A DNA stretch of 64,000 nucleotides from an uncultured Clostridia bacterium (GTDB lineage Bacteria; Bacillota; Clostridia; TANB77; CAG-508), in NCBI GenBank assembly GCA_944392605.1, contig CALXXE010000009.1:26437-90436 (forward strand), written 5' to 3'. Under the pieces are notes generated by a model that did no database searches, was not told the DNA's origin, and worked only from the letters and a program-made list of their open reading frames with translations. Made by a program: the position numbers and the translations under genes. Below are positions 8,972 through 17,872 of the stretch, in pieces. Position 1 is the first letter of the stretch, and each line of letters starts with the position of its first letter.

Positions 8972-9728
8972 CTCCAAGTTCACCTCCAAGAAGTGTTTGT
9001 ACTTCTATTATTTTTTCAAAGAATTGTTTCCTTGTGTCATTTCCTTTTATTAATTCATTGAAGATTTTTCCATCTTTTATAAATAGTATTCTTTTTGCAT
9101 AACTTGCTGTAAATGCATCGTGTGTAACCAAAATTATTGTTGCATTTAAGTTAGTATTTAGTGTTTCAAATGTTTCTAATAATTGTCTTGCAGACTTTGA
9201 ATCCAAACTTCCTGTTGGCTCATCAGCTAAAACTAGCTTTGGATTTGTTATTATTGCTCTTGATGATGCTACTCTTTGTTTTTGTCCTCCTGATATTTGA
9301 TATGGATATTTTTTTAGAATATCTTTTATTTCTAGTTTTTCTGCTATTTTATTTACTTTTTTCTCTATTTCTTTTGGGTTTACTCTTTGTATTGTAAGTG
9401 CTAAAGCAATATTTTCATAACAAGTAAGTGTATCAAGCAAATTAAAATCTTGGAAAATAAATCCTAGCTCCTCTCTTCTAAATTTGTTTAAGTTGTTTCC
9501 TCTTAAAGTTGTTATGTCTTCACCATTGATAATTATTTTCCCAGCTGTTACTCTATCTATTGTAGAAATACAATTAAGTAAAGTTGTTTTTCCACTTCCT
9601 GATGCTCCCATTATTCCTACAAATTCTCCTTCTTCCACATCAAAGCTAATATTATCAATTGCTTTTGTTAAATTTGATTTATTACCATAGTATTTTTCAA
9701 TGTTTTTAACTTCTAAAACCTTTCCCAT
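8961..9728 (-). CDS. Bce-type ABC transporter ATPase
   Basis: A 255-residue nucleotide-binding subunit with Walker A GASGSGKTT, Q-loop (FIFQDFNLLD), signature SGGQKQR, Walker B LVLADEPTGSLD and H-loop (VTHD). It belongs to the MacB/LolD/BceA group and would power the FtsX-like permease encoded next. ATG 9728 is chosen over the upstream TTG because AAAGGAG precedes it. With the nearby two-component system (11043-12968) it forms a Bce-like peptide-antibiotic sensing and resistance module. Confidence 0.92.
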   Translation of the reverse strand: MGKVLEVKNIEKYYGNKSNLTKAIDNISFDVEEGEFVGIMGASGSGKTTLLNCISTIDRVTAGKIIINGEDITTLRGNNLNKFRREELGFIFQDFNLLDTLTCYENIALALTIQRVNPKEIEKKVNKIAEKLEIKDILKKYPYQISGGQKQRVASSRAIITNPKLVLADEPTGSLDSKSARQLLETFETLNTNLNATIILVTHDAFTASYAKRILFIKDGKIFNELIKGNDTRKQFFEKIIEVQTLLGGELGDVI

Positions 9729-9809
9729 GTTTTTTCTCCTTTCCAAATTTATTAATTATATTATAAGCACTTTATATCTTTGTTTCCATAGATTTTACTT
9801 ACATTTAGC

Positions 9810-9823
9810 TTACAAAAACGTAA
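9810..9823. promoter_or_regulatory. Possible response-regulator dyad
   Basis: TTAC-N6-GTAA is a short dyad upstream of the ABC transporter genes. A related TTAC-N5-GTAA lies upstream of the 22485-23168 regulator gene (23232-23244). Its placement suits a regulator site, but the motif is short. Confidence 0.3.
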
Positions 9824-9837
9824 CAAATCATCAATAT

Positions 9838-9865
9838 TTGATTTATATATTTTTTATGATATAAT
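9838..9865 (+). promoter_or_regulatory. Promoter of coaE
   Basis: TTGATT (9838-9843), a 16-base spacer and a consensus TATAAT (9860-9865), followed by an AAGGAGG site and the coaE ATG. Confidence 0.65.
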
Positions 9866-9890
9866 TTTATCATATTTAAGGAGGTATACT

Positions 9891-10466
9891 ATGAAATTAA
9901 TTGGTATTACTGGTAAAACCGGAAGCGGTAAGTCTACTATTGGAAAGCTTTTAGCTGATAAATTAAATTGTAAATATATTGATATAGATAAAATAGGACA
10001 TAGTGCAACTTATGATTCTTCTATATCAGAAAAACTTATAAAAGAATTTGGATATATCATTTTAGATGATAATAAAAATATAGATAGAAAAAAATTAGGT
10101 AATATTGTTTTTTCTGATAAAGATAAAATGGAAATACTTACAAACCTAACTTGGGATTATATGCAAAATAAATTAGATAATATATTATCACAAGATGAAG
10201 ATTATTATATTTTAGATTGGGCTTTACTTCCAACTGTTAAGTATTGGAACATGTGTAATACTAAAGTATTAATTACTTCAGATGATATTAAAAGAAAAGA
10301 AAAAATATTAAAAAGAGATAATATATCTAAAGAATATTTAGAGAAAAGAGAAAAAAACACTTTAAAATATTCAGAATTTAAATATAGTTATGTATTTAAT
10401 AATGATTACTCTGCAGAAACATTAAATTCTATTGTCGATATACTTTATAATAAATTACTTAAATAG
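9891..10466 (+). CDS. coaE: Dephospho-CoA kinase
   Basis: This 191-residue P-loop kinase has Walker A GKTGSGKST at the N-terminus followed by the IDIDKIGH segment that replaces the canonical DxD-x-x-x-H of CoaE. It would phosphorylate dephospho-CoA in the last step of CoA synthesis. The C-terminal half matches CoaE in length and helix pattern but is divergent. The convergent gene encodes CoaD, the preceding enzyme of the same pathway, which supports the assignment. A strong promoter and RBS precede it. Confidence 0.8.
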   Translation: MKLIGITGKTGSGKSTIGKLLADKLNCKYIDIDKIGHSATYDSSISEKLIKEFGYIILDDNKNIDRKKLGNIVFSDKDKMEILTNLTWDYMQNKLDNILSQDEDYYILDWALLPTVKYWNMCNTKVLITSDDIKRKEKILKRDNISKEYLEKREKNTLKYSEFKYSYVFNNDYSAETLNSIVDILYNKLLK

Positions 10467-10508
10467 AAATTTAAACTAAAAAATTGAAGCAAAGAAAAAA
10501 GGGAATAA

Positions 10509-10550
10509 AAAGAGATAAAGAAAAACTGTTTAGCCTTACTTTATCTCTTT
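10509..10550. terminator. Bidirectional terminator between coaE and coaD
   Basis: The stem AAAGAGATAAAG/CTTTATCTCTTT is perfect, with an 18-base loop. It lies between convergent genes and can serve both strands. Confidence 0.7.
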
Positions 10551-10553
10551 ATA

Positions 10554-11018
10554 CTATTTGACAATATCCATTACTTCTTTTGGTAAATATTTTGAAACAT
10601 CTTTACCATTTTCATATAATTCCATTACCATACTAGAACTTATACTTCCCAATTTCCCCGCTCTTATATAAATTGTATCTATTCCTGCTACTTCTTCATT
10701 TACAGCTGCCATGTTTTCTTCATATTCATAATCCATACCATTTCTAACACCTCTTACTAAAAATGTTGTATTATTGTCTTTCGCAGCATCTACGGTCATT
10801 TTATTATAACAAACAACTTCTACATTACTAATATTATTATTTCTTAAGATTTCTTCAATTACAGTTTTCATCAATTCTTTATCAAATCTTCTTTTTTTAT
10901 CTGGGTTATCTCCTATTCCTACAATCACCTTATCAAAAACTTTTGCTGATTTTTGAACTACATGTAAATGACCATTTGTAAATGGGTCAAAACTTCCCGC
11001 ATAAAAAGCAACTTCCAT
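10554..11018 (-). CDS. coaD: Phosphopantetheine adenylyltransferase
   Basis: This 154-residue protein has the nucleotidyltransferase motif AGSFDPFTNGHL near the N-terminus and the RGVRNGMDYEYE and ISSSMVMEL signatures of CoaD. It adenylates 4'-phosphopantetheine to dephospho-CoA, the substrate of CoaE. Length and motifs are normal. It lies immediately downstream of the Bce-like histidine kinase gene (24-base gap) and may be read from the same transcript. Confidence 0.96.
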   Translation of the reverse strand: MEVAFYAGSFDPFTNGHLHVVQKSAKVFDKVIVGIGDNPDKKRRFDKELMKTVIEEILRNNNISNVEVVCYNKMTVDAAKDNNTTFLVRGVRNGMDYEYEENMAAVNEEVAGIDTIYIRAGKLGSISSSMVMELYENGKDVSKYLPKEVMDIVK

Positions 11019-11042
11019 AATTTTTCTCTCCCCCTCTATATT

Positions 11043-12062
11043 TTAACTTACAACAGTAAAACTATTTTGTGGAAATACTAATTTTATTTCCGTTCCTACA
11101 TTCTCTTCTGAATTTAATTCAATTGCCATTCCTAATTTATCACATAATTTTTTACATAAATATAGTCCAATACCTGTTGATTTCTTGTTAGAAATTCTAC
11201 CATTAGAACCAGTAAATCCTTTTTCAAAAACTCTTGTTATTTCTCCTTTTTTTATTCCTATTCCATTGTCTTTTATATACAAAATAGTATTTTCTTTATT
11301 CTTTTTAGTAAAAATTTCTATTTGTAAGTTTTCATCTTGTTTTTTATATTTAATGCTATTATGAATTATTTGATTTAAAATGAATACAACCCATTTACTA
11401 TCTGTTCCAACCTCTATATCTACGTCATGTATATCTAAATGTATTTTTTCTTGTATAAATTCATTTTTATTTTTCATGATAACTGTATTTACTATTTTTT
11501 CTAAATTAGTTTTCTTTATTATATAATCCTTTTCTACTGCATTACTTCTAGCATAAAATAATGCTTGTTCTGTATAGTCTTCTATCTTATCTAGTTCTTC
11601 ATCTATACTTTTCGTTACTTCATTTTTATTATTTTCTATAATCATTTTACTTGTTGCAATTGGTATTTTTATTTCATGAATCCATAGTTCTATATATTCT
11701 TTATAATCTTCAGTCAAAAACTTAAATTCATTCACATGTTCCGTCATTGATTTTGAAGCTTCTTCTAATATTTCTTTTAATATTTTTCCATCAGAAAATT
11801 CTGGATTTCCCACCATTTCTGCTATCAAATATTTTTTATCAAGTTCACCTAAAATAGAAAAAATTCTTTTATAATAATTTTTTCTTCTGTAATAATAACT
11901 ACCAATCCCTATCACATATACAAGTAAAATAACTACTGGTATATATATCCTAACTAATATAGAAATGTCATAAATCATAAGTGCTATTTCTATTGTAATT
12001 ATTGCAAATATAATTAAAATTAAAGTTATAAAATTGTCCTTTAAGAAATCTTTAAAATCCAT
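11043..12062 (-). CDS. Bce-type (intramembrane-sensing) histidine kinase
   Basis: A 339-residue kinase with two N-terminal helices (about 12-30 and 36-55) joined by only a few residues and no extracytoplasmic domain, as in BceS-type kinases that read out their ABC transporter. The H-box is YIELWIHEIKIPI. The ATPase boxes are NQIIHNSIKYK, DNGIGI and STGIGLYL. It pairs with the 12297-12968 regulator and probably with the ABC transporter at 6876-9728. A 65-residue copy of its membrane module is encoded next upstream. Confidence 0.92.
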   Translation of the reverse strand: MDFKDFLKDNFITLILIIFAIITIEIALMIYDISILVRIYIPVVILLVYVIGIGSYYYRRKNYYKRIFSILGELDKKYLIAEMVGNPEFSDGKILKEILEEASKSMTEHVNEFKFLTEDYKEYIELWIHEIKIPIATSKMIIENNKNEVTKSIDEELDKIEDYTEQALFYARSNAVEKDYIIKKTNLEKIVNTVIMKNKNEFIQEKIHLDIHDVDIEVGTDSKWVVFILNQIIHNSIKYKKQDENLQIEIFTKKNKENTILYIKDNGIGIKKGEITRVFEKGFTGSNGRISNKKSTGIGLYLCKKLCDKLGMAIELNSEENVGTEIKLVFPQNSFTVVS

Positions 12063-12088
12063 TTTGCCTCTCCCTTATTTGAAATATA

Positions 12089-12286
12089 TTATCTTTCCTT
12101 TTTTATTTCTTTACTATAACAAACAATAAAAGATAACATTTGTACAACTACTATAAAAATTGGTAAACCAATTTTTAGCCATATAGATAAGTCAAGTATC
12201 ACCATCGCTATTTCAACTATAATTATTGAAATTACAGCTTGTACTATATACACTATATTTTCTCTTAGATAATCCCAGAATTTCAT
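12089..12286 (-). CDS. Stand-alone paralogue of the kinase membrane sensor
   Basis: A 65-residue two-helix membrane protein that aligns without gaps to residues 1-66 of the downstream kinase: MKFWDYLREN against MDFKDFLKDN, then IIIVEIAMVILDLSIW against IITIEIALMIYDISIL. It stops where the kinase continues into its dimerisation domain. It has its own RBS (GGAGG) and start between the regulator and the kinase. It could be an accessory subunit that competes with or inserts into kinase dimers, or the remnant of a duplicated kinase gene. Confidence 0.7.
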   Translation of the reverse strand: MKFWDYLRENIVYIVQAVISIIIVEIAMVILDLSIWLKIGLPIFIVVVQMLSFIVCYSKEIKKER

Positions 12287-12296
12287 AATTTTCCTC

Positions 12297-12968
12297 CTAT
12301 TCTAAAATATATCCCTGGCCTCTTTTAGTTATTATTAACTCTTTTAATCCTAACCCATCTAATTTGTTTCTTAACCTTGTCATATTTACTGTTAAAGTAT
12401 TATCATCTATAAAGCTTTCACTATCCCATAAATATTCCATTATTTCTTCTCTAGATACAATCTTACCTCTTCTTTGTACTAAAAAATGTAATATTTTTAA
12501 TTCATTTTTAGTAAGTTCTATTTTTACATTATCTTTTTCTATTAAACTTTTTGATATATTTAAAATAAATTCATGGCAATCTATTTTATTTGATGATGTT
12601 TCTAATGCTGTACTTCTTCTTAAAACAGAAGTAATTTTTGCAAGTAAGATTTGTATATTAAACGGTTTTGTTACATAATGGTCTGCTCCATAATTCATAC
12701 TAAGAAGTTCATCCATTTCACTATCTCTACTAGTTATAATTATAATTGGTACTTCTGATACCCTTCTTATTTCTTTTAATATATATTCTCCATCAAATTT
12801 TGGAAGATTTATATCTAATAATACTAAATCTGCTTTTTCATTTAAAATATCTTCTATTGTATTTGAAAAATCTTCTAAAATTTTAGTTTTGTAACCATTC
12901 TTATTTAAGAATATCTCTAACTCTTTTCTTAGTTTTTCATCATCTTCTACGATTAATATCTTATGCAT
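12297..12968 (-). CDS. OmpR-family response regulator (BceR-like)
   Basis: A 223-residue protein with a receiver (IVEDD, DINLPKFDG, TSRD, TKPF) and a winged-helix domain (TLTVNMTRLRNKL, TKRGQGYIL). The C-terminal sequence resembles BceR/GraR-type regulators. It is first in the unit regulator, mini-sensor, kinase, coaD. Its likely target is the ABC transporter operon. Confidence 0.93.
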   Translation of the reverse strand: MHKILIVEDDEKLRKELEIFLNKNGYKTKILEDFSNTIEDILNEKADLVLLDINLPKFDGEYILKEIRRVSEVPIIIITSRDSEMDELLSMNYGADHYVTKPFNIQILLAKITSVLRRSTALETSSNKIDCHEFILNISKSLIEKDNVKIELTKNELKILHFLVQRRGKIVSREEIMEYLWDSESFIDDNTLTVNMTRLRNKLDGLGLKELIITKRGQGYILE

Positions 12969-13111
12969 AAAATTTCCTCCTAACCTATATATAATTTATA
13001 CCATCAAATAATTTCTTTTGCAATACTTGTAATTAATTTCGAAAAATGATACTTTATTTTATAAAAGAAAATGAAAGATTTAAATGAATTTAATATTACA
13101 GAAAAATAAGA

Positions 13112-13142
13112 AAGAAAAAAAGCTAAAGCATTAAGCTCTAGC
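13112..13142 (-). terminator. Terminator of the surface protein gene
   Basis: The minus-strand stem GCTAGAGC/GCTTTAGC with an A-rich loop is followed by a run of seven T. It lies ten bases after the stop of the large surface protein gene. Confidence 0.7.
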
Positions 13143-13151
13143 CATTTTCTT

Positions 13152-16100
13152 TTAAAATTTTCTATATTTTCTATATTTCATATAACTAAATCCTGCAACT
13201 ATCATTAAAGCTATTATTACAAATATTAATACATTTCTTAGACCTGCATATGGTAATTTACTGTTTGCTGTGCTACTGCTTTGTGAATTTTGGCTACTTC
13301 CACTTGAGCTATTACTACTTGTTCCACTATTACTACTTCCGCTTGGAGTATTTGTTCCGCTTTGATTATTGTTATTATTTGTACTTTCGTTTGTATTGGT
13401 GTTATTTACATCTGTATTTGTGCTATTATTAGTGCTGTTATTTGTATTTGTATTGTTGCTAGTATTAGTATTTGTATTAGTATTTGTATTACTACTTGTA
13501 TTATTGCTTGTATTAGTATTTGTACTTCCATTATTATTTGTATTACTATTTGTGTTTGTATTATTAGTTGAGTTTGAATCCTCATCTTCAATATTTATAG
13601 TGAAACTTACTTCTGTTCTGTTTCCAGCCTCATCTACTGCTATCAATGTATAATTACCATTTTCTCTAATTTGATCACCATTTTGATAACCTTCTACTAT
13701 ACTTCCATCTCTAGTCAAAGTTACTTCTACTAAATTTTCATCTGAAATCCTTGGTGTTACATAGTTTCTATAAGTTCTTCCATCTTCAACTCCTGTAATA
13801 GTTGGAGGTGTTGTATCAGGTTCTGGCTCTGGCTGTTGATTTTCAATCTCTGTTATTGTAATTGTCTCTACAACTTTATTTCCAGAATCATCTTCTGCAT
13901 ACACTGTATATGTTCCATTTTCAGCTATTTTTACAAGAGATGCTGCTGTTTTATCTCCTTGTTCAATTTGAAGCTCTGTTCCATTATTTTCAAAATAAGT
14001 AACATCTCTTTCTCCACTTTCCATTTTAACTACTCTTATTTGTGATTCTGTATCTACTACGTTTATAGTTAAATTAACAGATTGTTTATCTTGTGAAACC
14101 TCTTTTTCAAAATTGATTGTAGGAGGTATCGTATCAGGTTCTGGTTCTGGCTCCTCAGTATTATCAATCGTTGTTACCTCAAATGTTTGAACCTTTTCAT
14201 TACCGGCTAAGTCTTTTGTATAAATAGTATAAGTTCCATTCTCACCAATATTGGTTCTACCTGTTGCTGAAGTACCATCTTTTGTTATACTAATTTGTTG
14301 TCCACCATTTTCAAAATAGCTTTCATTTTGTTCTCCACTTGCAATTTTTAATATATCTATACCTGTTAAATTATCTGTTAAGTTAATTGTAACTGCAACA
14401 TTTTTACTATCTGTATTTTCTTGTAAAATTTCTATATCAGGTACTGTATAATCTATGGTAAAAGTTACACTTGTTTCATTTCCTGTTTCATCTCTTGCTG
14501 TTAATGTAAATACTCCCTCTTCTTCAATATAACTTCCATTTTGATAATCTTCTACAACTTCTCCATTTTTTGTTAAGACTACACTTGCTAAATGTTCATC
14601 TGTAGCAATTGGATTTACTGTATCCTTATAAATAGTATTATTTGTTACTCCATTTATTTCGGGATTTGTTGTGTCAGGTTGTTCTACATTATCTAAGCTT
14701 AAAATATTTATTTCTTCTACACTACTTGCCTGATTTTCATCTTCTGCATATACTGTATATGTACCTATACTATCTATTGTAAATTCAGTTGTAATAATTT
14801 TTCCTAATTGTCCTTGACCAATTGTAGTTCCATTACTATTAAAATATTCTGCATCATGACTTCCTTCAGCCCATTTTATTGTATCTATATAATTATCTGC
14901 ATCTGTGACTGTTACATCAATTTGCTTTGGATTGCTTTGATTTTGTGATAATGTTATTTGTGGTGGTTCATTTGTAGAAGGCCCAGTTGAAACTATAATT
15001 GTTTTTTTCGTTAAATAGCTATAACCATCTTCATCTTTTATATAAACATTTAAAAGACAATTTTCATTTACAGTATAATTTGCAGCGACTTCTCTTCCTG
15101 GTGTTATATCTAAGCTTTCTCCATTGTTTTCAAAATAATTTATATCTATGCCTTCTCCTATTGCAACTTTTAATTCAACTATATCACTTACTGTATCTGT
15201 TGCTGTTATTGTTAAATTCTCTGGATTTTCTTCATCTTGTGTTATTACTATGCTCATAACATTTTCTTCGGAAGTAATTCTTCTAGTTGTCATTGTTCTG
15301 TATCCTGCTTCATCTTCTATTAAAAATGTATAAGTTCCATCTTCAGGAAGTGTATAATTTATATCTACATTTTTTCCTTCTGTAAAGCTTATATCTTCTC
15401 CTACAGTATCAAAATCAGAAAAATCAGATATTTCAGAAGCTCTAGCATATTTTATTCTTGTAATATTACAAATACTATCTGTAGCTTGAATATTAATTTC
15501 TCTATTTCCTAAATCTGTAATATTTACTTCTATTGGAATTCCACTTTCTGATAAATATATTTGTTTTGTTACATTTGCTCCATTTTCATCTTCTGCATAA
15601 ACTTCATATAAACCTTCTTCACTTACTGTATATATTAAATTAACATTACTACTTTTATTAAATTCTATATTAGTTCCTTCTGTATCAAAATCTATATCTT
15701 GATTTATATCATCTAATTTAGCTATTTTTAATATTGCAATGTTGCTATTCTGACCTATAGCTTGAATAGTTAAAGAAAGTGGATTTTCCTCGTCCTTTAT
15801 TAACGTTAAGTCTGGTGCTTGACCCGGGTCATGTATTGTTATTCTAAATAAATATCTATCTCCATGTGAGTTTCTAGCATATATTGTATAAGTTCCATAT
15901 CCTTCTAACATAAATGAAGCTTCTACATTTTGTGAAGGAGATATTTCTATTGTATATACATCATCATTATCTTCTTCAAAATAACTTATCTCACTTGCTT
16001 CTATACGCTTATGTACATACTTTAAATCCTCTATATTATACTGTGTATCTGTAGCTGTTATATTTACTTGATTTGGATTTATCTCATCTCTTTTGGCAGT

Positions 16101-16226
16101 AACTCTCAGTGTTCCTATATCTTCTGTTGCCTCTAAATCTGCAGCACTCGAAACTACTGGTAATACTAGTTGTAATATAAGTGCCATTATTATTAATACT
16201 GGTAATAATTTTAATCTATTTTTCAT
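13152..16226 (-). CDS. Large cell-wall-anchored repeat protein
   Basis: A 1024-residue secreted protein. It has a signal peptide (about 1-28, ending VVSSAAD), then roughly eight beta-sandwich repeats of about 100 residues. Each contains a block like VTITATD..I..LKIA, a phrase such as YFENNGTEL, and a YTVYAEDENG ending, as in bacterial Ig-like or adhesin repeats. A low-complexity Asn/Thr/Ser linker (about 895-985) leads to LPYAG, a hydrophobic helix and a KYRKYRK tail, a sortase-type anchoring signal with Ala in the fourth position. It is probably an adhesin or stalk. The Asn/Thr codon repeats could change length by slippage. Confidence 0.85.
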   Translation of the reverse strand: MKNRLKLLPVLIIMALILQLVLPVVSSAADLEATEDIGTLRVTAKRDEINPNQVNITATDTQYNIEDLKYVHKRIEASEISYFEEDNDDVYTIEISPSQNVEASFMLEGYGTYTIYARNSHGDRYLFRITIHDPGQAPDLTLIKDEENPLSLTIQAIGQNSNIAILKIAKLDDINQDIDFDTEGTNIEFNKSSNVNLIYTVSEEGLYEVYAEDENGANVTKQIYLSESGIPIEVNITDLGNREINIQATDSICNITRIKYARASEISDFSDFDTVGEDISFTEGKNVDINYTLPEDGTYTFLIEDEAGYRTMTTRRITSEENVMSIVITQDEENPENLTITATDTVSDIVELKVAIGEGIDINYFENNGESLDITPGREVAANYTVNENCLLNVYIKDEDGYSYLTKKTIIVSTGPSTNEPPQITLSQNQSNPKQIDVTVTDADNYIDTIKWAEGSHDAEYFNSNGTTIGQGQLGKIITTEFTIDSIGTYTVYAEDENQASSVEEINILSLDNVEQPDTTNPEINGVTNNTIYKDTVNPIATDEHLASVVLTKNGEVVEDYQNGSYIEEEGVFTLTARDETGNETSVTFTIDYTVPDIEILQENTDSKNVAVTINLTDNLTGIDILKIASGEQNESYFENGGQQISITKDGTSATGRTNIGENGTYTIYTKDLAGNEKVQTFEVTTIDNTEEPEPEPDTIPPTINFEKEVSQDKQSVNLTINVVDTESQIRVVKMESGERDVTYFENNGTELQIEQGDKTAASLVKIAENGTYTVYAEDDSGNKVVETITITEIENQQPEPEPDTTPPTITGVEDGRTYRNYVTPRISDENLVEVTLTRDGSIVEGYQNGDQIRENGNYTLIAVDEAGNRTEVSFTINIEDEDSNSTNNTNTNSNTNNNGSTNTNTSNNTSSNTNTNTNTNTSNNTNTNNSTNNSTNTDVNNTNTNESTNNNNNQSGTNTPSGSSNSGTSSNSSSGSSQNSQSSSTANSKLPYAGLRNVLIFVIIALMIVAGFSYMKYRKYRKF

Positions 16227-16333
16227 AATATTCCTCCTGTATTTAATCTAACAATTTTATTATAACACTATAAAAATCTTATAACAATGATTTTTATATA
16301 TTTTACGAAAAATAATATCGCTTTTTCTCTCAT

Positions 16334-16362
16334 TTGCGTTTACAATTATTGCATGCTATAAT
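16334..16362 (+). promoter_or_regulatory. Sigma-A-type promoter
   Basis: TTGCGT, a 17-base spacer and a perfect TATAAT, about 70 bases before the 16432 start codon. Confidence 0.75.
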
Positions 16363-16431
16363 ATGTTTATTAGCACAGCAATGTGCAACTGCTTTGTTGG
16401 AAGGTATCACTCATTGTTCTAAGGAGGCAAC

Positions 16432-16740
16432 ATGTCTAGTAAGAAATTGCAGCATAGTTGGGTGGTTAGGTCAAAAATACGAAACGTTCCTAACAACACG
16501 GTTATTATTACGTTGGAGCATCAAGGATTCTTGAACGGTAGCTTTTCTGACAATTTCGCTTACGATTTTGCAGTGTTTTCTGAGCTACCTTCAGAGTTTC
16601 AATACTCAACACGTCGTGATAATGTCACCATTACCTGCATACTAACCTTTACGGAAGATGATATCGATGGAGGCTATATGGATGAGTTGTTTTCTCTGCT
16701 AATTGCAAACAGTGAAGCAGAATCCAACGCTGACTCATAA
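16432..16740 (+). CDS. Hypothetical protein of atypical composition
   Basis: A 102-residue protein of unknown family, with a CTAAGGAGG site before the ATG, its own promoter and its own terminator, so it is a complete monocistronic unit. Its base composition is visibly GC-richer than the neighbours (codons such as CTG, GTG, AAC, ACG and CGT are common), which suggests recent transfer. It appears cytoplasmic, beta-rich in the middle (VIITLEHQGFLNGSF, NVTITCILTF), with an acidic C-terminus and no signal or membrane segment. I cannot assign a function. Confidence 0.7.
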   Translation: MSSKKLQHSWVVRSKIRNVPNNTVIITLEHQGFLNGSFSDNFAYDFAVFSELPSEFQYSTRRDNVTITCILTFTEDDIDGGYMDELFSLLIANSEAESNADS

Positions 16741-16752
16741 ATATATTCAGCA

Positions 16753-16799
16753 AAAAGTAGCGAGAACAAACTAAAAACAGTTATGTTCTCGCTACTTTT
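16753..16799 (+). terminator. Strong terminator
   Basis: A perfect 16-bp stem (AAAAGTAGCGAGAACA and its complement) encloses a 15-base loop and runs into T-rich sequence. It follows the atypical 102-residue gene and may also end the convergent flavin reductase-like transcript. Confidence 0.85.
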
Positions 16800-16810
16800 A
16801 TTTACACATA

Positions 16811-17764
16811 TTATTTGTTTTTTTCTTGATTTCTTTTATCTTGAATTATTTCCATCTCTTTTTCTGTTATTAATGTTACATTATTTTCTTTAGCCCATGC
16901 AACACATCCTTTTAGAACTGTGTTTAAAAATACTCGTGGCACTTTTACTAGTTTACTGCAGGCCTCATCTGTAAATTTTACATCTGGATCTAATCTAGAA
17001 GCGGCATATTTTACAGTATCAAGGCTTATTCCTTTACTTGCAGGTATTGGCTCTGAAATAGGTCTTTTAAATCTTGTATACCAGAAATTCTTATTGTCAC
17101 GATATCCATAGTCAACCGGAACAGAAGGAAAACTTCTTGGGTTTATTCCATCTATAATTTCATCATAATATTTTGGTTTCATCAATATATGGTCTATTTT
17201 CAATATAAAATGTGCACCATGTTCACTTGTTATTCCATTGAAATTATGATATGGCGGTTTGTATTCTTCTTGGACTTTATCATCTTGTGCTCCATCTAGT
17301 TCCCTTACCCATGTACATTCAAATACTTGAAATGCTTCTTGTACTATTTTAGGATATTTTTCATCAGGATTTTCTCTTGCCCTTTTTCCATCTACTAATG
17401 TAAATATACAATCTTTCATCTTTTCCTCTGTTGTTTCTCCTGGATAGCCGAGTCTTACAGCTTCTTTAAAATATTTTCTCTTATCTGTTATAAAGTTAAT
17501 TGAGCATTTCCCTGTTCTTAAGATATTCTTTGCTGTATTTGAACTATTTCTACAACATAAAAGCATTGCATAATAATCTTTTCCTGCTATGTAATATGGA
17601 AAACATAATGAATATGAGCCTAAATTTGTTTGTCCATTTTCATTTAATGTTCCTATTTCTGTTGTTGGCATTGGAAAGAAGCTTGATGTTTGATAAAAGT
17701 TATCTACTATTCTTAAGTCTCTAAATCCATTTAATTCTTCAATTTTCTTTTGTTTTTCTTCCAT
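16811..17764 (-). CDS. Flavin reductase-like domain protein
   Basis: A 317-residue protein with an FMN-binding split-barrel of the flavin reductase/DIM6-NTAB type (about residues 20-230). Segments such as SYSLCFPYYIAGKDYYAMLLC, then NILRTGKCSINFI, match the phosphate-binding face. The C-terminal extension (KFTDEACSKLVKVPRVFLN) resembles a helical, PCP-reductase-like tail. It probably uses FMN in an unidentified redox step. It is monocistronic between a terminator and a 100-base gap. Confidence 0.75.
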   Translation of the reverse strand: MEEKQKKIEELNGFRDLRIVDNFYQTSSFFPMPTTEIGTLNENGQTNLGSYSLCFPYYIAGKDYYAMLLCCRNSSNTAKNILRTGKCSINFITDKRKYFKEAVRLGYPGETTEEKMKDCIFTLVDGKRARENPDEKYPKIVQEAFQVFECTWVRELDGAQDDKVQEEYKPPYHNFNGITSEHGAHFILKIDHILMKPKYYDEIIDGINPRSFPSVPVDYGYRDNKNFWYTRFKRPISEPIPASKGISLDTVKYAASRLDPDVKFTDEACSKLVKVPRVFLNTVLKGCVAWAKENNVTLITEKEMEIIQDKRNQEKNK

Positions 17765-17832
17765 AATCTTATCCTCCTTTTATATAAATAAGATATCATA
17801 ACAAAATAATTTGTGCAAGGAAAAATATTAAA

Positions 17833-17872
17833 TAAAAAAGTAAAAGCTATAAGATAAAAATCCTATAACTTT
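17833..17872 (-). terminator. Terminator of the glycosyltransferase gene
   Basis: The minus-strand stem AAAGTTATA/TTATAGCTTT (one G-U pair) overlaps the stop codon and is followed by a T-rich run. Confidence 0.55.

Noticed and set aside
6876-8989. Calling the permease, the NatA-like ATPase, spoIIIAE and cbiQ simple pseudogenes
   Set aside because: Their breaks share one exact form (extra C before a Gly codon), which ordinary decay would not produce. Only cbiM is listed as a pseudogene, and the cbiQ TA tract is noted as a separate lesion.
13250-13653. Several hydrophobic plus-strand ORFs opposite the Asn/Thr linker
   Set aside because: They are low-complexity complements of ACN/AAT codon repeats without start signals.
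16334-16534. 66-residue ORF overlapping the atypical gene
   Set aside because: It overlaps the promoter, has no RBS and is out of frame with the well-supported 16432 gene.
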